Program-made: the position numbers and the translations under genes | Shown: positions 1 to 12,991 of the stretch, in pieces | How the letters are laid out: the number at the start of each line of letters is the position of its first letter | How positions within the stretch are numbered: position 1 is the first letter of the stretch | DNA from: Chionis minor | Taxonomy: Eukaryota > Chordata > Aves > Charadriiformes > Chionididae | DNA length: 64,000 nucleotides | NCBI GenBank assembly: GCA_013398295.1 | Contig: VZSF01006712.1 | Location: 1-64,000 of the forward strand | Direction of reading: 5' to 3' | The notes under the pieces: generated by a model | The model's database searches: none | Told to the model about the DNA's origin: nothing | Seen by the model: the letters and a program-made list of their open reading frames with translations, nothing else

Positions 1-3000
1 AGTGGTCATAATGAATTCAAAGTATTTCAAGCAGGCGTTATTTTTTTTAAATGAAGATACAATTTTGATCAGGTTGCATGTAAACTTAATTTTTTTACAT
101 GGCAGTTTTTGCTTGTATTGTTCAGAAAGATCCTTCAAAATACAAACTGTGAGCAAAGCGTGTTGTAGTTGATCTTTTCCTAAATACCACCAACTCCACT
201 ATGGTTAAACTGAGACAATTTTCAAACTGTCGATTCTTTTTTAATGGCAGAACTTTACTGCATTTCTGGGCTTGAAGCATTGAATACTTTCATAGACTAT
301 TTTTGAAAATGAAAAGTTTAAAAATGTGAATGACCTGGATTGTTCAGGCTTAATTCATCTCTTCAGAAATTCTCGGACTTAATCTTCTATTATCAGAGTG
401 CCTTGGGCTTCTGCTTTGTTTGCTAGGTCACATCCTCATGGCATTTTGTGAAGATAAAAATACCCTTTGGTGCCATGACCTTCATGTTTTCTTTCTCTTC
501 CCGGGGTCTGTTTTAGTAGACTGTCACATAAACCTTTGTACAGTGAAATTTGGTTTAAAGTTGGATGGTAGTTACTCCATCCTATAAAACAAATTGTTAC
601 TTTTCCACTGGACAATTAAAGCCTTTTTGTCTGTGGATCTCTTCTATCAGCACATTCTTCCTTGTGTGCTTTTTGGATATGAAAGCTACCGAACAAGTGA
701 ATCACCTTATCTTTGTTTTTTAACATCTTTGGTAGTCTTGCATGATGTGCAGTTGCCTACTCAATTCAGCCAGGATTGCTCTATTATTTATTTCAATAAT
801 TTCAGTGTCTTTGAAATTTTGAAATTATATTGATGAAACTCTGAATTCTTTAACGGATTGATATTTTAAGACATAAAGAAAGATATTTTCCTTACTTTGA
901 CCCTTGATCTCGTTTTCCTTTTTTATATAAGACATGAAAAAAAAGTTGTAAAATCTATTTAATACCTTTTGAGTTTCTAGATTGTTTGATTAAGTATTTT
1001 AACAGGGGATATAATAAAGAGAAAGAGATGACAATGCTAAGCTTTTACTTGGTTTTGCTAGTGTTAGGGCCTTTAGTGCTTAAAAAAACATGAATAGTTT
1101 TTGTTGGGCTTTTTTTCCTCCACTGTGACAATGTGGCTGAAAATCAGCAACACCAGTGCTTCAGGTTATTGTCAGCTTGTTTATTTGTTTGCAGAAACTC
1201 TTGCTGTCAACTTGAATTCTTGTATAGGTGAATTGCTTTCCTGCAAAGGTCTAAAGAAATCTCATTTCTGTTTCTAAACTGGTGTTCTGTTTTACTAAAG
1301 AACTTAACTATATGATAAACTTCAAACACACGATCGGACTATTGCATTTATTGATTTCTGTGCTTAAACAGAAGCCAAGTGTGAACACCTCATTGAATCT
1401 GGACCTTTGATAGAAATGTTCCTAACAAATAGGAGTAGCTTTATTTGTCAGGAAATTGGTTTTTCGTATGGAATTATAGTGATATGCAGTATTTCTGCCC
1501 AGTAATCGTTATTCAGTTGCCTGTGCTTAAGTACTTGGTATGTATGAGTCTTTCTTCTTACTATTTTTTATTTCAGAACCACAACTCTTTTTTGCTGTAG
1601 TGTAAAGATTTCCATCAAAATATAGTGATTTTTGATTGCTCTACATTGGTAAATCCATTGACCGGCAAAGACTAACTGTGTTTTAGTCATTAGGTAAGGA
1701 TATGTAAAGCAAAGCAAAGTTTTCAGGATTAGTGTTTGTTTTTAAAATTCTGAGTACATCTGCAGAAGTAAACTGTAAATTATAAAATGGAGAGCTAATT
1801 CAGATGCCCCAGCACTGAGCAGTTACAGGAAAAAACCTGTTTAGACATACAAAAATTTAGCAATAAACTTCTTGTGAGATGGGGAATATTAATCTCAACC
1901 CAGTGAGGGGACTTGGCCAAGTCATTACAATCAATAAGAATTTGTTCATTCACCTTAATGCGAGCTGGAGCATGTCCTACTTCTCATATCCTGAGTGACA
2001 GTGAACCTTTTTAGCTTAGTGTCTGCTGACACAACAGTCATGGGGTTTGGCAGGAAGAATTTTAATGTTCTGTTAAAATGCTTTATGGCAAATTAGAATA
2101 ATCTGAAGTGGATAGTGGAAAACTAACACGTTTAAGAACACTGATTTGCTGTGAAATATTACAGTTTATGTTTTGGCAGTTAGAAACACAGAAAAAATTG
2201 CTGTGGATACTTAGTTATGAGGAAAAGTTGAGTAAAGGTGTATTACATGAAAGACCAAATCTAGTTCAAGGACTGTTTGTGTCATTTGGAGAGCAAAAAG
2301 ATTTTGTGTGTTAAAAGTGGAGCAGTCATGTTGCTACAGAGAAGAAATTCTAGCTAGTTGAAGTAGCTGTCATTAACGATAATAAAGTTGTTTCAAAATT
2401 TATTTCTCATTTGTTTACTACATAACTTTTAAATAATGAATAAAACAGATTCAGAATATTCACATCTACCTGGAGCCGCAAATTAGTAGGCAATTGTTTC
2501 CACAAAGCATAAAGTTTCTAGTATTTGAAATGCACCAAAGACACTGTTTATTTTTATCTAAGAAACAGTTAACAATTGGACATTATGTTATATTACATGA
2601 ACAGCATGAATAATTTACTGACAATCTTTAGCTTCCATTTTGGGCACACAGTTGCTTTTAAGAAGTATGTAAGAGAAAGCTGAAGCAGTCAACTACTATT
2701 GTTTCAAAGAAATTTGAAACGCTATTTATTTAGAAACAGTCTAACTTTTTAGGACTGAACCAAAAAGTAGAGAGCTGTATTAATTTGCCATTTTATATTG
2801 CCTTTTCTTTAACCCCTCAGCTTCCAGATTTAAATGAGTATTTCTTTTTAATTTTATCTAAACAAGAGCCAATTAAGGCATTTATTTATATGTACGTGAA
2901 CTGTTTAAGCAGTAATTGCCCGTGATTCTTTTATTTCAGTGCATTTTATACTTTCCCTCTATCTTGTAAGCACTTATCTTACAGCTTTATCTGTCCAACT

Positions 3001-6000
3001 TTGTAAATTAAGCAGCTGTCATAAAAAGGAAAATCTAATGCAATAGCCAATTGTTTCCCATACTAAAAAAAACCCACAACAAAGTCTCTTTTGAGCTTTA
3101 ACTCTTAAACTCAGCCTTACACTACAGCAGTAGATGTAATTATGCACTGTTTAAAAAAAAATCCATCCATTTTATATGTTGCACTTCCAAGGTTTATACC
3201 TTCATATTTCTGAGGAGATAATGAGAGATTCTGTATTTAGTTTCAATATATTGTTGCTTATCTTGCATGTTTTCAATGCAATAAAGTTATTAAAGCAGTT
3301 ATTTTAACAAGTTTAAAGAGTTATTTTAACAAGTGTGGCTCATGATAATGTATTCCTGGACTTCTAGCCATTTTCATTGTCCATACCTGTAGGTTCACTT
3401 CAGTTTGCTGTTGCTTTTTCTTTCTTGAATAGGATACTGGAACTGAATACAGTTTTAAGTGCATAGACTCCATTTATTTATAAGGTGAAAGCATAATACT
3501 GCCTTTTCCATTCTTGCATATCTTATCTTCCTTTTGTTTTTCATGTGAAAGAAACTGTAAGTCTACCTGTACTAGGTCTTGAACTGTAATTTTCTACAGT
3601 GATCTCAATTCCTCCTTCCTGTGCAAAAAAAAAAAATAGTGTATTCATAGAGGATGAGAATTTTGTTACACTAGTTTGAGGAAGGCAAATATCCCTAGGA
3701 AAATGCCACCGAGTGTATGTATTTCTCATGTGTATCTGTATTTTATAAGTCTTCAGTACAGTAAAATTTGTTTACAAAGTTCTTGATCAACTGGGTAAAT
3801 TTAAAAATCATGAATTTATAAATAAACCCCTTGAGTTCATCTGGTCATTATAAAATTATGGAAATTATGGTAACTAAAATCACTAATTAAGTGACAATAA
3901 CTTCGATTAAGTACTTTCATGAAGTTATTTCTTCAGTTTTTGAGGAGACTTAACCAGGGAAACTGATGGTCGGTTACAAAACCCTAGAGGAAAATCTAAT
4001 ATAGAAAATTGGCGATTGGCTATGGAGGTTTTCAAAGAGAACTGATTATTATTTTTGATCTGTAGTGGAAGACAATAAAATAAGTGGAAAATAGCATGTA
4101 TACAACTACTTTCTGTGAAGAATAAAATGTATGAAAAATGCAGTTAATACTAAAACCATTTTATTCTGTATTTTAAATGGAATGTATTTTAAAGAAATCT
4201 TAATCAGCCATATAGTTTTTCTTTTGTTTTTTTTTTTTTTTGTCAATGTATTTTTTGCTTGTAAATGTTCAGTGAGCAGTTGGTGTGAATAGCTATCAGG
4301 AGATTACAAACTCCTTCTCACTGCTAAATAGAGTTTTTGATCGCCGAGCATTGTTGCAACCTTTTGATGGGTAATGAGTTAGCTTATGAGTTCAGTCCAG
4401 GTTTCGCAAGTCGTAAAAAGTTAAAGACAAGTAAAACTCAGCATAGTAAATAACTAAAATAACAAGGAACTTTCATGCACATTGGTAAGTCTACACGATG
4501 ACTTTCCAACAGACACCTCAGGGTTTTTAAGAATATTTAAATGTTGCTGTAGCATTTTGTAGAAACATGGACATAGAGAAACATGTTAAGGCAGTTACCA
4601 AAACGGTAGCAAAGGGGTATCCAAATGAGATGCCAACACCATCCTGAAAGTCCGAGCAGTAACAGTCATTTGAACCCAGCTACCATTAAAATCTTAATGC
4701 TTGTGCATTAGCAGGTGGGAGGTGCATGAACACCACGCTGAGGAGAACTCATCCAAGTTCTTGTGGAAGATTAACAGATCTCTCCTAGTAGACTACTAAT
4801 GTCTGAAACTGAAATAACCTAAATATCAGACAAATGATTAGCTTAATGAAAATACTTAGATATTTTATTGTCTGGACAAACTTCAGCTTTAGCTGTCTCA
4901 CTCCGTTTACAGCCATTTTGCAGCATGCGAAGAACTTTCAGGTATGTGAGGAAATGGAAGTACTTCTTTTACTGAGGATACAGTTATCTGAGAGACTATT
5001 AACAGTTTTCTGAAATTCATTTTTCCCTTCAGAAATGCATTAAGGAGAGCCCAATAGTCAATGTTATATTTAATTTTGTTTAAATTTTTTCTCTATTGAA
5101 TTGTAATTGTGCAAGGACTGCAGTAACAAGTAGTTCAAGTTGGAATGGAGCCCTTACATATTCAGTCATTTTAACTCATTTTCTGTTGGAAGGACGGGAT
5201 AGGTCACGAAACAGATTATTTAATGGAAATAATTCTGATTTGTCCATGCATCAAGAAAATATTAAGCACATATATTACAAAATAATTGGATTTACTGACA
5301 AAAAAGTTGTTTGGGGATGGTGGATAATGGGTCTGAGATGGAGAGAAACGAGCTATCGGCAGCTCGCTTACATATGTTGTTGATCAAAAGTGCATGGTGT
5401 GAGAGGAATGAATTCTGTTGTTGCAGTTCAAAATATATGAAATATCTGGTACTTGACTCCTCAGCAGCTTTAAAAGGGTTTGCATGTAAATTAGGTAGCA
5501 TATTACCTTTTATGACTTTTCTATATTGCCTTGCTCAACAAAAATTTTATTAAAAGTAGTAACATTCCTTTTAAGGTTCCAAATTGATGGGAAATGGAGG
5601 GTTTTTTTCCCCCACATTGATATTTCCGTTTTTTCTTTTTCAATATTCTGGAGCTGCATTTCTTTATAATTGTGTTTCTTTATAACTGCAGCTGTTCTGC
5701 ACATGTACGCATTCATAAACACACATTTTCATCTACAGATACCTCAACACCGTCTGAATTAGTACAATGTAATATGGTCTACATTTCATTATTTTTCTCT
5801 GATTAACCTGTTTCCAAGGTTATATCATGTAATGGTATAACTAAGAGTCCCTTCTTCAAAGCCAGTCTACCTAGTCAGCATCTATTATTTGAGAAGCTGG
5901 AGAGTAGCTTGAGCCTGTTGCTCAGCTCGTATTATCTAGCTGTTCGCTTTCAAGACGTGTTGTGTGGGAAAACTTATTTCACCATGAGAATGGCTTTTTG

Positions 6001-8326
6001 ACAAGTAATTCTGTGTCACGTATCTCCAGTGAGCTTTTGGGCCACTGTGTAACCACAGTAGGTACCAGCCAGCTACTCAAGTATAATTCTGAGAGCTGGT
6101 TTGCACCTTCTGGTATTTTGTGTCCTCTCCCTGACCCCCAGGAAGTTTAGCTGAGTTAAGAAGAGAGCATGTGTTAGCTGTTGCCTTGCAGTTACATACA
6201 GCATGTCGTAAATATATTTGACATCCTTTTTCTTTACTATACTGTTGGTATTTATAAGACAAAGCAAAGCTTTGTTTCAGTTCCATGGTAAGTAGGTGCG
6301 TAGAGATGCATTTGGGTAACTGGGTTGTAGGAAGGGCGTATATTTTTAGCTGACTTGATTTTGAGTGCCGAAGGAGTATTTCTGCTCTGATTCATGTTGA
6401 AAACAGCAAGAAAGTGAAGTTAGGCTTCCTGGTAGAAATCTTTTGAATCTGCCTGTGCCTGAAAATAAAAATAGGCAGATACTTACAGACTGTGGAAGAG
6501 AGAACCTGGCAACTAAGAAATGATGTGGTGGCTGCCAGTATGAGAAGTTTCTAATTCAAGAGTTTTGGTTTTGCCTTTCTGTTAGGAAATGTGAAAATGA
6601 CAAGTACGTAGGGAAAACGGCTCCAATCCTTTGTCTTCTTGTCCTTGGACATAAAATAAGTGCATTAAAATTGCACTGAGGAGAGGAAATAATTTCAGCA
6701 CTAATCAAACTCTGAATTACTGACTCCTGGGCTTGCTTCTAGGTGGAGATGTACCATGCACCTTCTGGCTCTAGAAGGCAGAGGGAAATATATAAGTAAT
6801 TGGTAATAATATGCAAGGGGTTTTTAATCAGTCATGATATACTGCATGGTTTGTCTAAATCAAGTAAACAATATTTTCAGTCTAATGGCACCAAATCCTA
6901 GGCTTTCACAGTATATGAAAGTTTATGGAATTAAATTTTGATGTGCTTCCCTTATATCATACTATTGGATGTTGTAAACATGCAGAATGTTGAAGGCTCT
7001 AAAGACATTACAAACATCAAAAGCAGTGGAACTACTCAACTGGCTCACTGAGAAATTTTGGGGTTTAGGGCTGTTACACCAGAAGCTCATGAGTATTGTG
7101 GGAAAGGAGACTGTTTTAAAAGCTTTAGGGAACATGATATACCTGGTTTGTATCAATCTTGAAGGATGTACACTGAGTAGCAAATACATTAATTCATATT
7201 TCAGGGAATATTTCAGTATCATGTTAGACTCAAATTACACGTGGCTCTTCAGGGATGAAAGAAAAATAGTTTTATTCAAGGTTTGGGGCTTGTTTTAACA
7301 GGACATTTCTAAATAATAGTACAGACCTACAAAAACTTACTCTTAACAAAATTCTGATTTTCAGAAGAGAATATATTTTTTCAGTAAAAACTTTTTCATT
7401 TGCGCTCTGTCCTTCAGTATTGATGTGCTTGATCGGTGGGAAACTGGTAACTTTAAACATTTAAATTAAAGTTTATTTATTGAAAATGTAGAGTCTAAGG
7501 ATTTATTGAATATCTTACATGATCAAAAATATTAACTATTTATTTAGCGATTTGTTTAGCAAGACCAGTACTACTGAAAACTAAAATACCAGGTTGCTTT
7601 CAGTGTGGTAGTGGAATCTAACTTTTAGTTCAAGGCTGAGCTGTAATGCTGAAGGTCTGACTGTCATCTACTTGTAACCATCATCCTGGCAGATTGGTTT
7701 CCATGTCTCATAGGGGATAATGGATAACTGTGATTACCACTGGTTTCGGGTAGAGCTTCTTCCATGTTTGTGTTTGCATCTAAAATTTTGTGAACAAATA
7801 GTCTATTCACTTCTAGAAGAAGTAGTACTAAAATCATAGTAGCATGCCTTACTTTCGAAATTTTTGAGGAGGCAAGAAAATTTAATTTGCTTGTTAATTT
7901 GCTTACAGATTTTGTCTGGAAAATCTTTCGTCCTGAATTCTTTTCTCAGATGTGCAAAGGCTGAGAACTGTGTTCAGAGTGGTGAGGTGTAATCGACAGC
8001 TCCAGGCTGTTGTGTGTCTGGCAGAGAGGAGACACCAGAGCAGATACGGATCCAAATAATGGATCCAAATGTCTGTTACAGTGCATCAGAGACCGTTCAC
8101 TTGAACCACAGGAAACATTCCTCTCATTTCACATGAAATAACTGTGTGTGTTTCAGAGGGGTTGGGTTTTCCAGACCTAGACTTTTGCAGAGTATTTCTG
8201 TAATGTACAGTTGCACTTGCAGAGTTGCAGGGCAGCAGATTCCCAGATTTTCCCATCTAACATTCTTCTGTCAGAAAATACATCAAGTTATAGAATTTGT
8301 TTTTTCCAAATTCTGTTTATTTTGAG
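1..8326. other. AT-rich unique DNA, no gene seen
   Basis: No coding region, RNA gene or interspersed repeat could be supported here. Open frames are short (up to about 103 codons at 6987-7298, plus strand) and match nothing I recognise. The stretch holds simple tracts: A12 at 3625-3636 and T15 at 4227-4241. It also holds the small tandem duplications listed separately and a 10-bp repeat (ggatccaaat) at 8048-8057 and 8061-8070. Isolated splice-like sites occur, for example an acceptor near 6190 with a donor near 6285, but such pairs are expected by chance in DNA of this length. Confidence 0.6.
3298..3334. repeat. Short tandem duplication, 22-bp period
   Basis: The 15-mer gttattttaacaagt occurs at 3298-3312 and again, unchanged, at 3320-3334. 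This is an AT-rich local duplication and probably reflects replication slippage. No function is suggested. Confidence 0.8.
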
Positions 8327-8370
8327 GATATTTTTATGAAGAACACTGCTATGTTCTTCATAAAAATATC
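8327..8370. repeat. Perfect inverted repeat, 19-bp stem with 6-nt loop
   Basis: The arm gatatttttatgaagaaca (8327-8345) is exactly reverse-complemented by tgttcttcataaaaatatc (8352-8370), around the loop ctgcta. Transcribed from either strand it would fold into an uninterrupted 19-bp hairpin. A perfect stem with so short a loop is unlikely by chance in 64 kb. The stem is shorter and more perfect than a typical vertebrate pre-miRNA, which usually has about 30 bp with bulges. A recent inverted duplication, a cruciform-forming site or a small-RNA precursor are all possible. The sequence shows only the symmetry. Confidence 0.85.
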
Positions 8371-9030
8371 TGCAATGATACAGTAGTCTGAAAAGGGAAA
8401 AACATTTCTGTATACTTCTGAAGGTGAACTTGTCATTTCTAAACCTGCCAAGTATTGAGCAGAGTTAAAGATTTTGTTTAATTGTGCTTGGCCAGCCAAA
8501 GAAAGATGTTTAGTTATTCCATTCCATTATTTAGTCCATTTTGTCTTGCCTTACACTTATTTTGAAGCTTTACTGTGCTGAGAAATTTGTTTCTTCAGAA
8601 TTCTAGATTGTAAACTACTTTTTCATCCTCTCTTTCAGACTTTTTAATGATATTTTTTGTTCTTTGGAAAGTTGAAACGTGTTTAAACTTCTGCTTATAT
8701 AGCTCAAGAATTGCTGTGTTTAGAGTATTTTCTACAGACTGGCAGGCAAAATAAAAGTCATATCAATATAATAGTACAAAATTATCATAGCAACTCCCTT
8801 GACACTGAGTGTGGTACTATTAACTCTCACTATGGAAATTATGTGGAAGCTTAAGCAAAACACAGATGATCCCCTAAACTGTGGACATCCTACCTATTGG
8901 TGAAAGGCTGTATGTCCGTCTCTTGCAAGGCAAATACTGCCTTTTTCCCGTGCACTGGAATTCAGTTAGCCTGATTTCAGCAGCTTGTAAAAGATTTGGC
9001 TGTTTTGGGATCTGTGTGTAATTTCTCAGG
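8371..9030. other. Unique DNA, nothing recognised
   Basis: Ordinary AT-rich sequence between the hairpin and the GC-rich block. A minus-strand open frame (8874-9326, 150 codons) begins in the GC-rich block and runs through the second half of this interval. It has no recognisable domain and its length is explained by the low stop-codon density of GC-rich DNA. Confidence 0.5.
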
Positions 9031-9312
9031 TTGGAAACCGTCAGGGAGCAGCTACGTGAGGGGAAAGCGAGTTGGGAGCCGAGGGTGCCCTTACTGACGC
9101 GGCACGGTGCTGCAGTGCGTGGGCTGGGCGAGCAGCAGCGAGGGCTGGTAGCCACCATCCACGGCCCCGGATGAGCCGCAGAGCAGGTCCAGGGTACATG
9201 CAGGGGCGTGTTAGGAGCAGCCGTGGAGGAGGTCAGGCTGGGCTGGAGCCAGGCACTCCAGGTGCGGAGCCCAGGCAGCAGGATGCAGGACTGGGCACGG
9301 GTATACACGTGC
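9031..9312. promoter_or_regulatory. Small GC- and CpG-rich block, CpG-island-like
   Basis: Counting by hand, 9061-9300 contains about 104 G and 62 C (near 69% GC) and about 15 CpG dinucleotides. That gives an observed/expected CpG near 0.56, just under the usual 0.6 cut-off but far above the flanking DNA. About 18 CpGs fall in 9031-9312. CpG-rich islands of this size can mark promoters or orphan CpG islands. It could also be a GC-rich insertion or an unrecognised repeat. Open frames on both strands here (plus 9072-9437, minus 8874-9326) look like consequences of composition. I see no TATA box, initiator or splice donor that would fix a transcription start. Confidence 0.4.
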
Positions 9313-9440
9313 CAGACTTCAGGCAAGGCCTGAGTGTGCTGGAGATCCTGACAGAATGGATGGAAAATAAGAAATTATTTCATAAACAAAAAACAACCTC
9401 GCTGCTCACTTTTCGCCCAGCCTCATTCACATTTTAATAC

Positions 9441-11158
9441 AGTGAATGCAAAGAAAATGTTAGGTAGTAAGGAGGCAGGCATGTTTGTCCCAGGATAAAT
9501 TAATACTTCTTGGTTTCGCGTTTTGTTTTTGTTTTAAACTGTTTCTCACCTTTACCAAATGTGGTGAAAAAGGTATGAGAAACGATCTAACAGATGTTGT
9601 GGTGTAGATGTGGTCATGTTTGGCAGCAGTAGCCTTCTGAACCAATTTGAACCCTCTTTTTGAGTTGGGTAGCCGTTAAAACTGTTTCAGTTAGGTGTCC
9701 CTAAACAAAAAGTACTGTTCACCTGTTGACCTTACAGGTAAATTATGAATTTATGTACAAAACATTTTATCTACTATGTGTATATCTATGTACATACCTG
9801 TGTTTCCATTTCCAGTGTTTTAATCCCATTTCGTATATATATTATCTATTTAGTCTGTGTGTTCTGTAGTTTTAAAACACTTTAAAATGTTAACTACTAG
9901 ACATCCACTAATAAGTAATTTTAAAAAGAAAACGGGCTGTGATTACCATGGGCAAATAAGGTAGGAGAACAATGTAATTAGAACAAGCGAGACCATATTT
10001 TCCAGCAGACTGGATACTTCTTGTCTGTATTACAAAGATAACAAGGCACTAATGTGGAGGCTGTTTGAGAGAATGCTTGCAAACACTGTTCATTGAACTT
10101 GAGCTTTTTTGAAAGAGATCTGCCTGAAATTCACAATAAACATATAAATAAGAAAAAGATCATCACAAGGATATTCACTGCATACTTCTCAAAAACTGTA
10201 CAGCTCAGGCTGAATCTTCATTAGATGCAGCACTTCATATGAATATTATAGCCTTTCCTTTTCAATTAATGTTGGATAATCTAATGTATTTTAATTTTGA
10301 TAATTGTGAAGGAGCAAAGAAATGTGAGTGACCTTTATAATGGGCAGCCCTATGCTTAGTATCACAATGTTGTGATCTACCTGCTGTTGGTTAAGCTATG
10401 CGCTGTATTTCTTTTTGCTCGTCTCTTTAACACCAAAATCAACAAAGGCATGTTAACCATCACAGATTGGAAAAATAAAAACCTACCAAGGTACTTATTA
10501 CTTCCAATATGTGGTTCTGAAAAGTGTATGTCATGGTCAGCGACTGTGCTTATGGGAAAACTCTTCCTTTATTTCTGTTCAGCTTGACATTTCACATAAA
10601 GGAAAAACAATTTGAGTCCAGATGTCTGCAGCTTCTCTGAAGAAAGACATTTTTTAGAAGTTGCCCTTTATTTTAACATCATTGTCTTGTGAAATTATTT
10701 TTCTACTTTTTAAGGAAACAATCAGTTGGCAAGTCATTGTCAAAGAAAAACTTCAAGGTTTTTAGCATTTCATCTCCTTTTTCTTTTCAACACTCAGTTA
10801 TACTTGACTTCTTGAGCAATTTTCCATTTCTGTACGTTCAGTAGTATCTGGAGACAAAGACAAGTCATGTTTCTTCATAGCTTCTTTTCTGCCATGTCCA
10901 TGGGAACCAGAGGTGTCAGAGGGCAGCCTCCGGTATCTCCGACTTTGAAGTTCCTACAGTAATTTGCGCTGGAAACAGGTGCAACTACAATGGACTCTAT
11001 TCCTGCCTTCCAAAACTGTGGAAAAGAAATAGGTAATGAAGCCCACTGGTAGAAGCGGATGTTATTGAGCCATGCCCAAATGCAGTCTTTTTGTCCAGCA
11101 GTGGAGATGTTCCATATTGGATGTCTCTCATCTCTACACCTTAGCATTACTTCTTGCG
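9441..11158. other. Unique AT-rich DNA, no gene supported
   Basis: No repeat family is recognised. The minus-strand frame at 10875-11192 partly crosses the LTR boundary at 11159. Inside it a splice-acceptor-like sequence (pyrimidine-rich, then CCACAG) is followed by about 47 open codons, but no partner exon or homologue could be named. The rest is ordinary intron-like or intergenic sequence. Confidence 0.5.
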
Positions 11159-11499
11159 TGTCGTGGTTTAGCCCTGTTAGGAAGCCAGTCACTTCCCAGC
11201 CTCATGGGGGAGAGAATTGAAAGGGTGAAAGTGCAAAACCTCATGGGTTGAGATAAAGACAGTTTAGTAGGTAAAGCTGTGCTGGCTGTGTCCCCTCCCA
11301 ACTCCTTGTGCACAACCAGCCAACTTGCTGGTGGGGTGATGTGAGAAGCAGAAAAGGCCGTGATGCTGTGCAAGCCCTGCTCAGCAATAGCTGAGACATC
11401 CCTGTGTTATCAACACTGTTTTGGCCAAAAATCCAAACCACAGCACTGTAAGAGTTACTGTGAAGAAAATTTAACTGTGTACCAGCCAAACCCAGTACT
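11159..11499 (+). mobile_element. Solo avian ERVL-like LTR with internal deletion
   Basis: Begins TGTCGTGGTTTAGCCC and ends in CCAGCCAAACCCAGTACT, matching the termini of an LTR family very common in bird genomes. It aligns along its length with the fuller copy at 38481-39078: shared blocks include gggttgag.taaagacagttta, tgtgagaagcagaa, gatgctgtgcaagccctgct and catccctgtgttatcaacac. It lacks about 240 bp present in that copy, with the join just after ggtaaagc. A probable 5-bp target-site duplication flanks it: ttgcg (11154-11158) and ttgca (11500-11504), differing by a CpG-type transition. No internal retroviral sequence adjoins it, so it is a solo LTR. The class III (ERVL) assignment is from memory of the family. 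Confidence 0.8.
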
Positions 11500-11944
11500 T
11501 TGCACTTAGTTATTTCCCTCTTTTCTTTGGTATGCCTTATGTCTCACTTCATGTTCAAAGAAGTCTCAATATTTTAAGTGTGCAAAACCTGTTGAGAGAC
11601 GCAGGCAGTTACATGTCATTATAGCAGAGGAAAAACAGATACACCTAAGGAGCAGAAGTATTTTTACAGGTCTGATATGTGCAAATTTTGAGCTAAACAC
11701 AGACTGAATTTGTCTTAAATGCATTAGTGTTTCAGTCAGGTTGAAAGAAGATGCATGGTGTCTCTGTAGAAGAGAAGGAACAGGATCATAAGCTCCTGAT
11801 CTTACAGTGCACACCTTTCTATGACTTTTAAATTGCTGTTAATTGGTTATTAGTAGCCATAACTTCAGTGGCTGGTATTTGTGATCACAGTGACAAATTT
11901 ACTGTCATTGCTATATATATATTGACATAATAAATTTAAAATCT

Positions 11945-11968
11945 TTTGACCATTATGGTCAAAGGTCA
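11945..11968 (+). promoter_or_regulatory. DR1-like nuclear-receptor motif with adjoining inverted half-site
   Basis: TGGTCAAAGGTCA (11956-11968) is one base from the ideal direct repeat of AGGTCA with 1-nt spacing. That is the DR1 class bound by HNF4, COUP-TF and RXR heterodimers. It is preceded by TTTGACCA (11945-11952), which pairs exactly with TGGTCAAA (11956-11963) as an 8-bp inverted repeat around tta. Three half-sites within 24 bp is more than one expects by chance at a given place, but with no nearby gene or conservation data its use is unknown. Confidence 0.3.
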
Positions 11969-12991
11969 CTTAAGCAGATATAACGCTTCACTGTATGGCG
12001 TTAAACCACTGATTCTTGTACACTTACTAGTCTGAAATATATGTCTGAAATAAATTTTTTAAACTCAATGCATTTTAATAGTCATGAATGAAAAAAAAAA
12101 GTTTGGATACTGAGCATCAATTCAGATGTACAATGCCAGACTGAAAACTGATGTAAAATTTTAGTATTTTTTTCCTGGGAAGCATACAATGCATTTCAGA
12201 AGCAGCAGAGAAGAATGCACCACGATTTCCCGATCAGATGCTAACATATGGCAGGGAAAACTGGCACCCCCGTTTATTCTCAGCATCTATCACTCTGCCT
12301 AGCGAAGTGCGATGATAGTGAATGCTGTAGCTTGCATTCTTCTGGGGGTTTCTCTATTGAAGATACTGATTTAATACCACCATCTGCGACAAAAAATGCT
12401 TTGATAACTCAGCTCTTTCAAGGCAAAACCAAGTCCTTTGTATGAAAGTCTGCAAGTGCAGTTCAGTTAAAAGTGGGTTTGCTTAATTAATAACATAAAG
12501 AAAGGAATGTTTTCCTCCTCTGTTCTTGCTGAATGATGAGGTTTTACTATTTTAAGGGGTGCTTTTTTTTTCTTTAAAAAAAAAAGATATTCCAAGAGTT
12601 TTCTCTCACTCTTCTCAGAGTGAAGTTTCTCAGTGGGACTTTGAGGAAGAAGAACTTGGCAAGATTTCTCAAAAACATTATATGCTGCCATGATAGATGC
12701 TGGGAGGAAGAATCAATGCTTTTTAAAAAACAATAACTAGTCCAGGAAGGGACACAGTGTTGAAGCAATAAAAACTGCATTGACTATAAATGAAGACTAA
12801 AATACTGAAAACGTTAATTTATTTCTGTGGTATCTCAGGGTGCATCTATTCACCTTACGGGTGCTTGGCATATATACATAGCAGCAAATAATTTAGGTGC
12901 TCTTGGAAGAACTGTGTGAGAGAGAAATTGGTGCGGGGAAGGATGCTTTGTGACCCTTACTCACAGTAACTAATGTTGAGTTTGTGACATG

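Noticed and set aside
6191..6285. Plus-strand 95-nt segment with acceptor and gtaagt donor, open in one frame
   Set aside because: A single isolated pseudo-exon with no neighbours in phase. Such segments are common in vertebrate DNA.
8874..9437. Overlapping 150- and 121-codon frames on opposite strands
   Set aside because: Both lie in or run out of the GC-rich block, where stops are rare. Neither shows a domain, and overlapping long frames on both strands point to composition.
10875..11192. 105-codon minus-strand frame with a splice-like acceptor inside
   Set aside because: The frame starts within the LTR at 11159-11499, two frames are equally plausible after the acceptor, and no homologue could be named.
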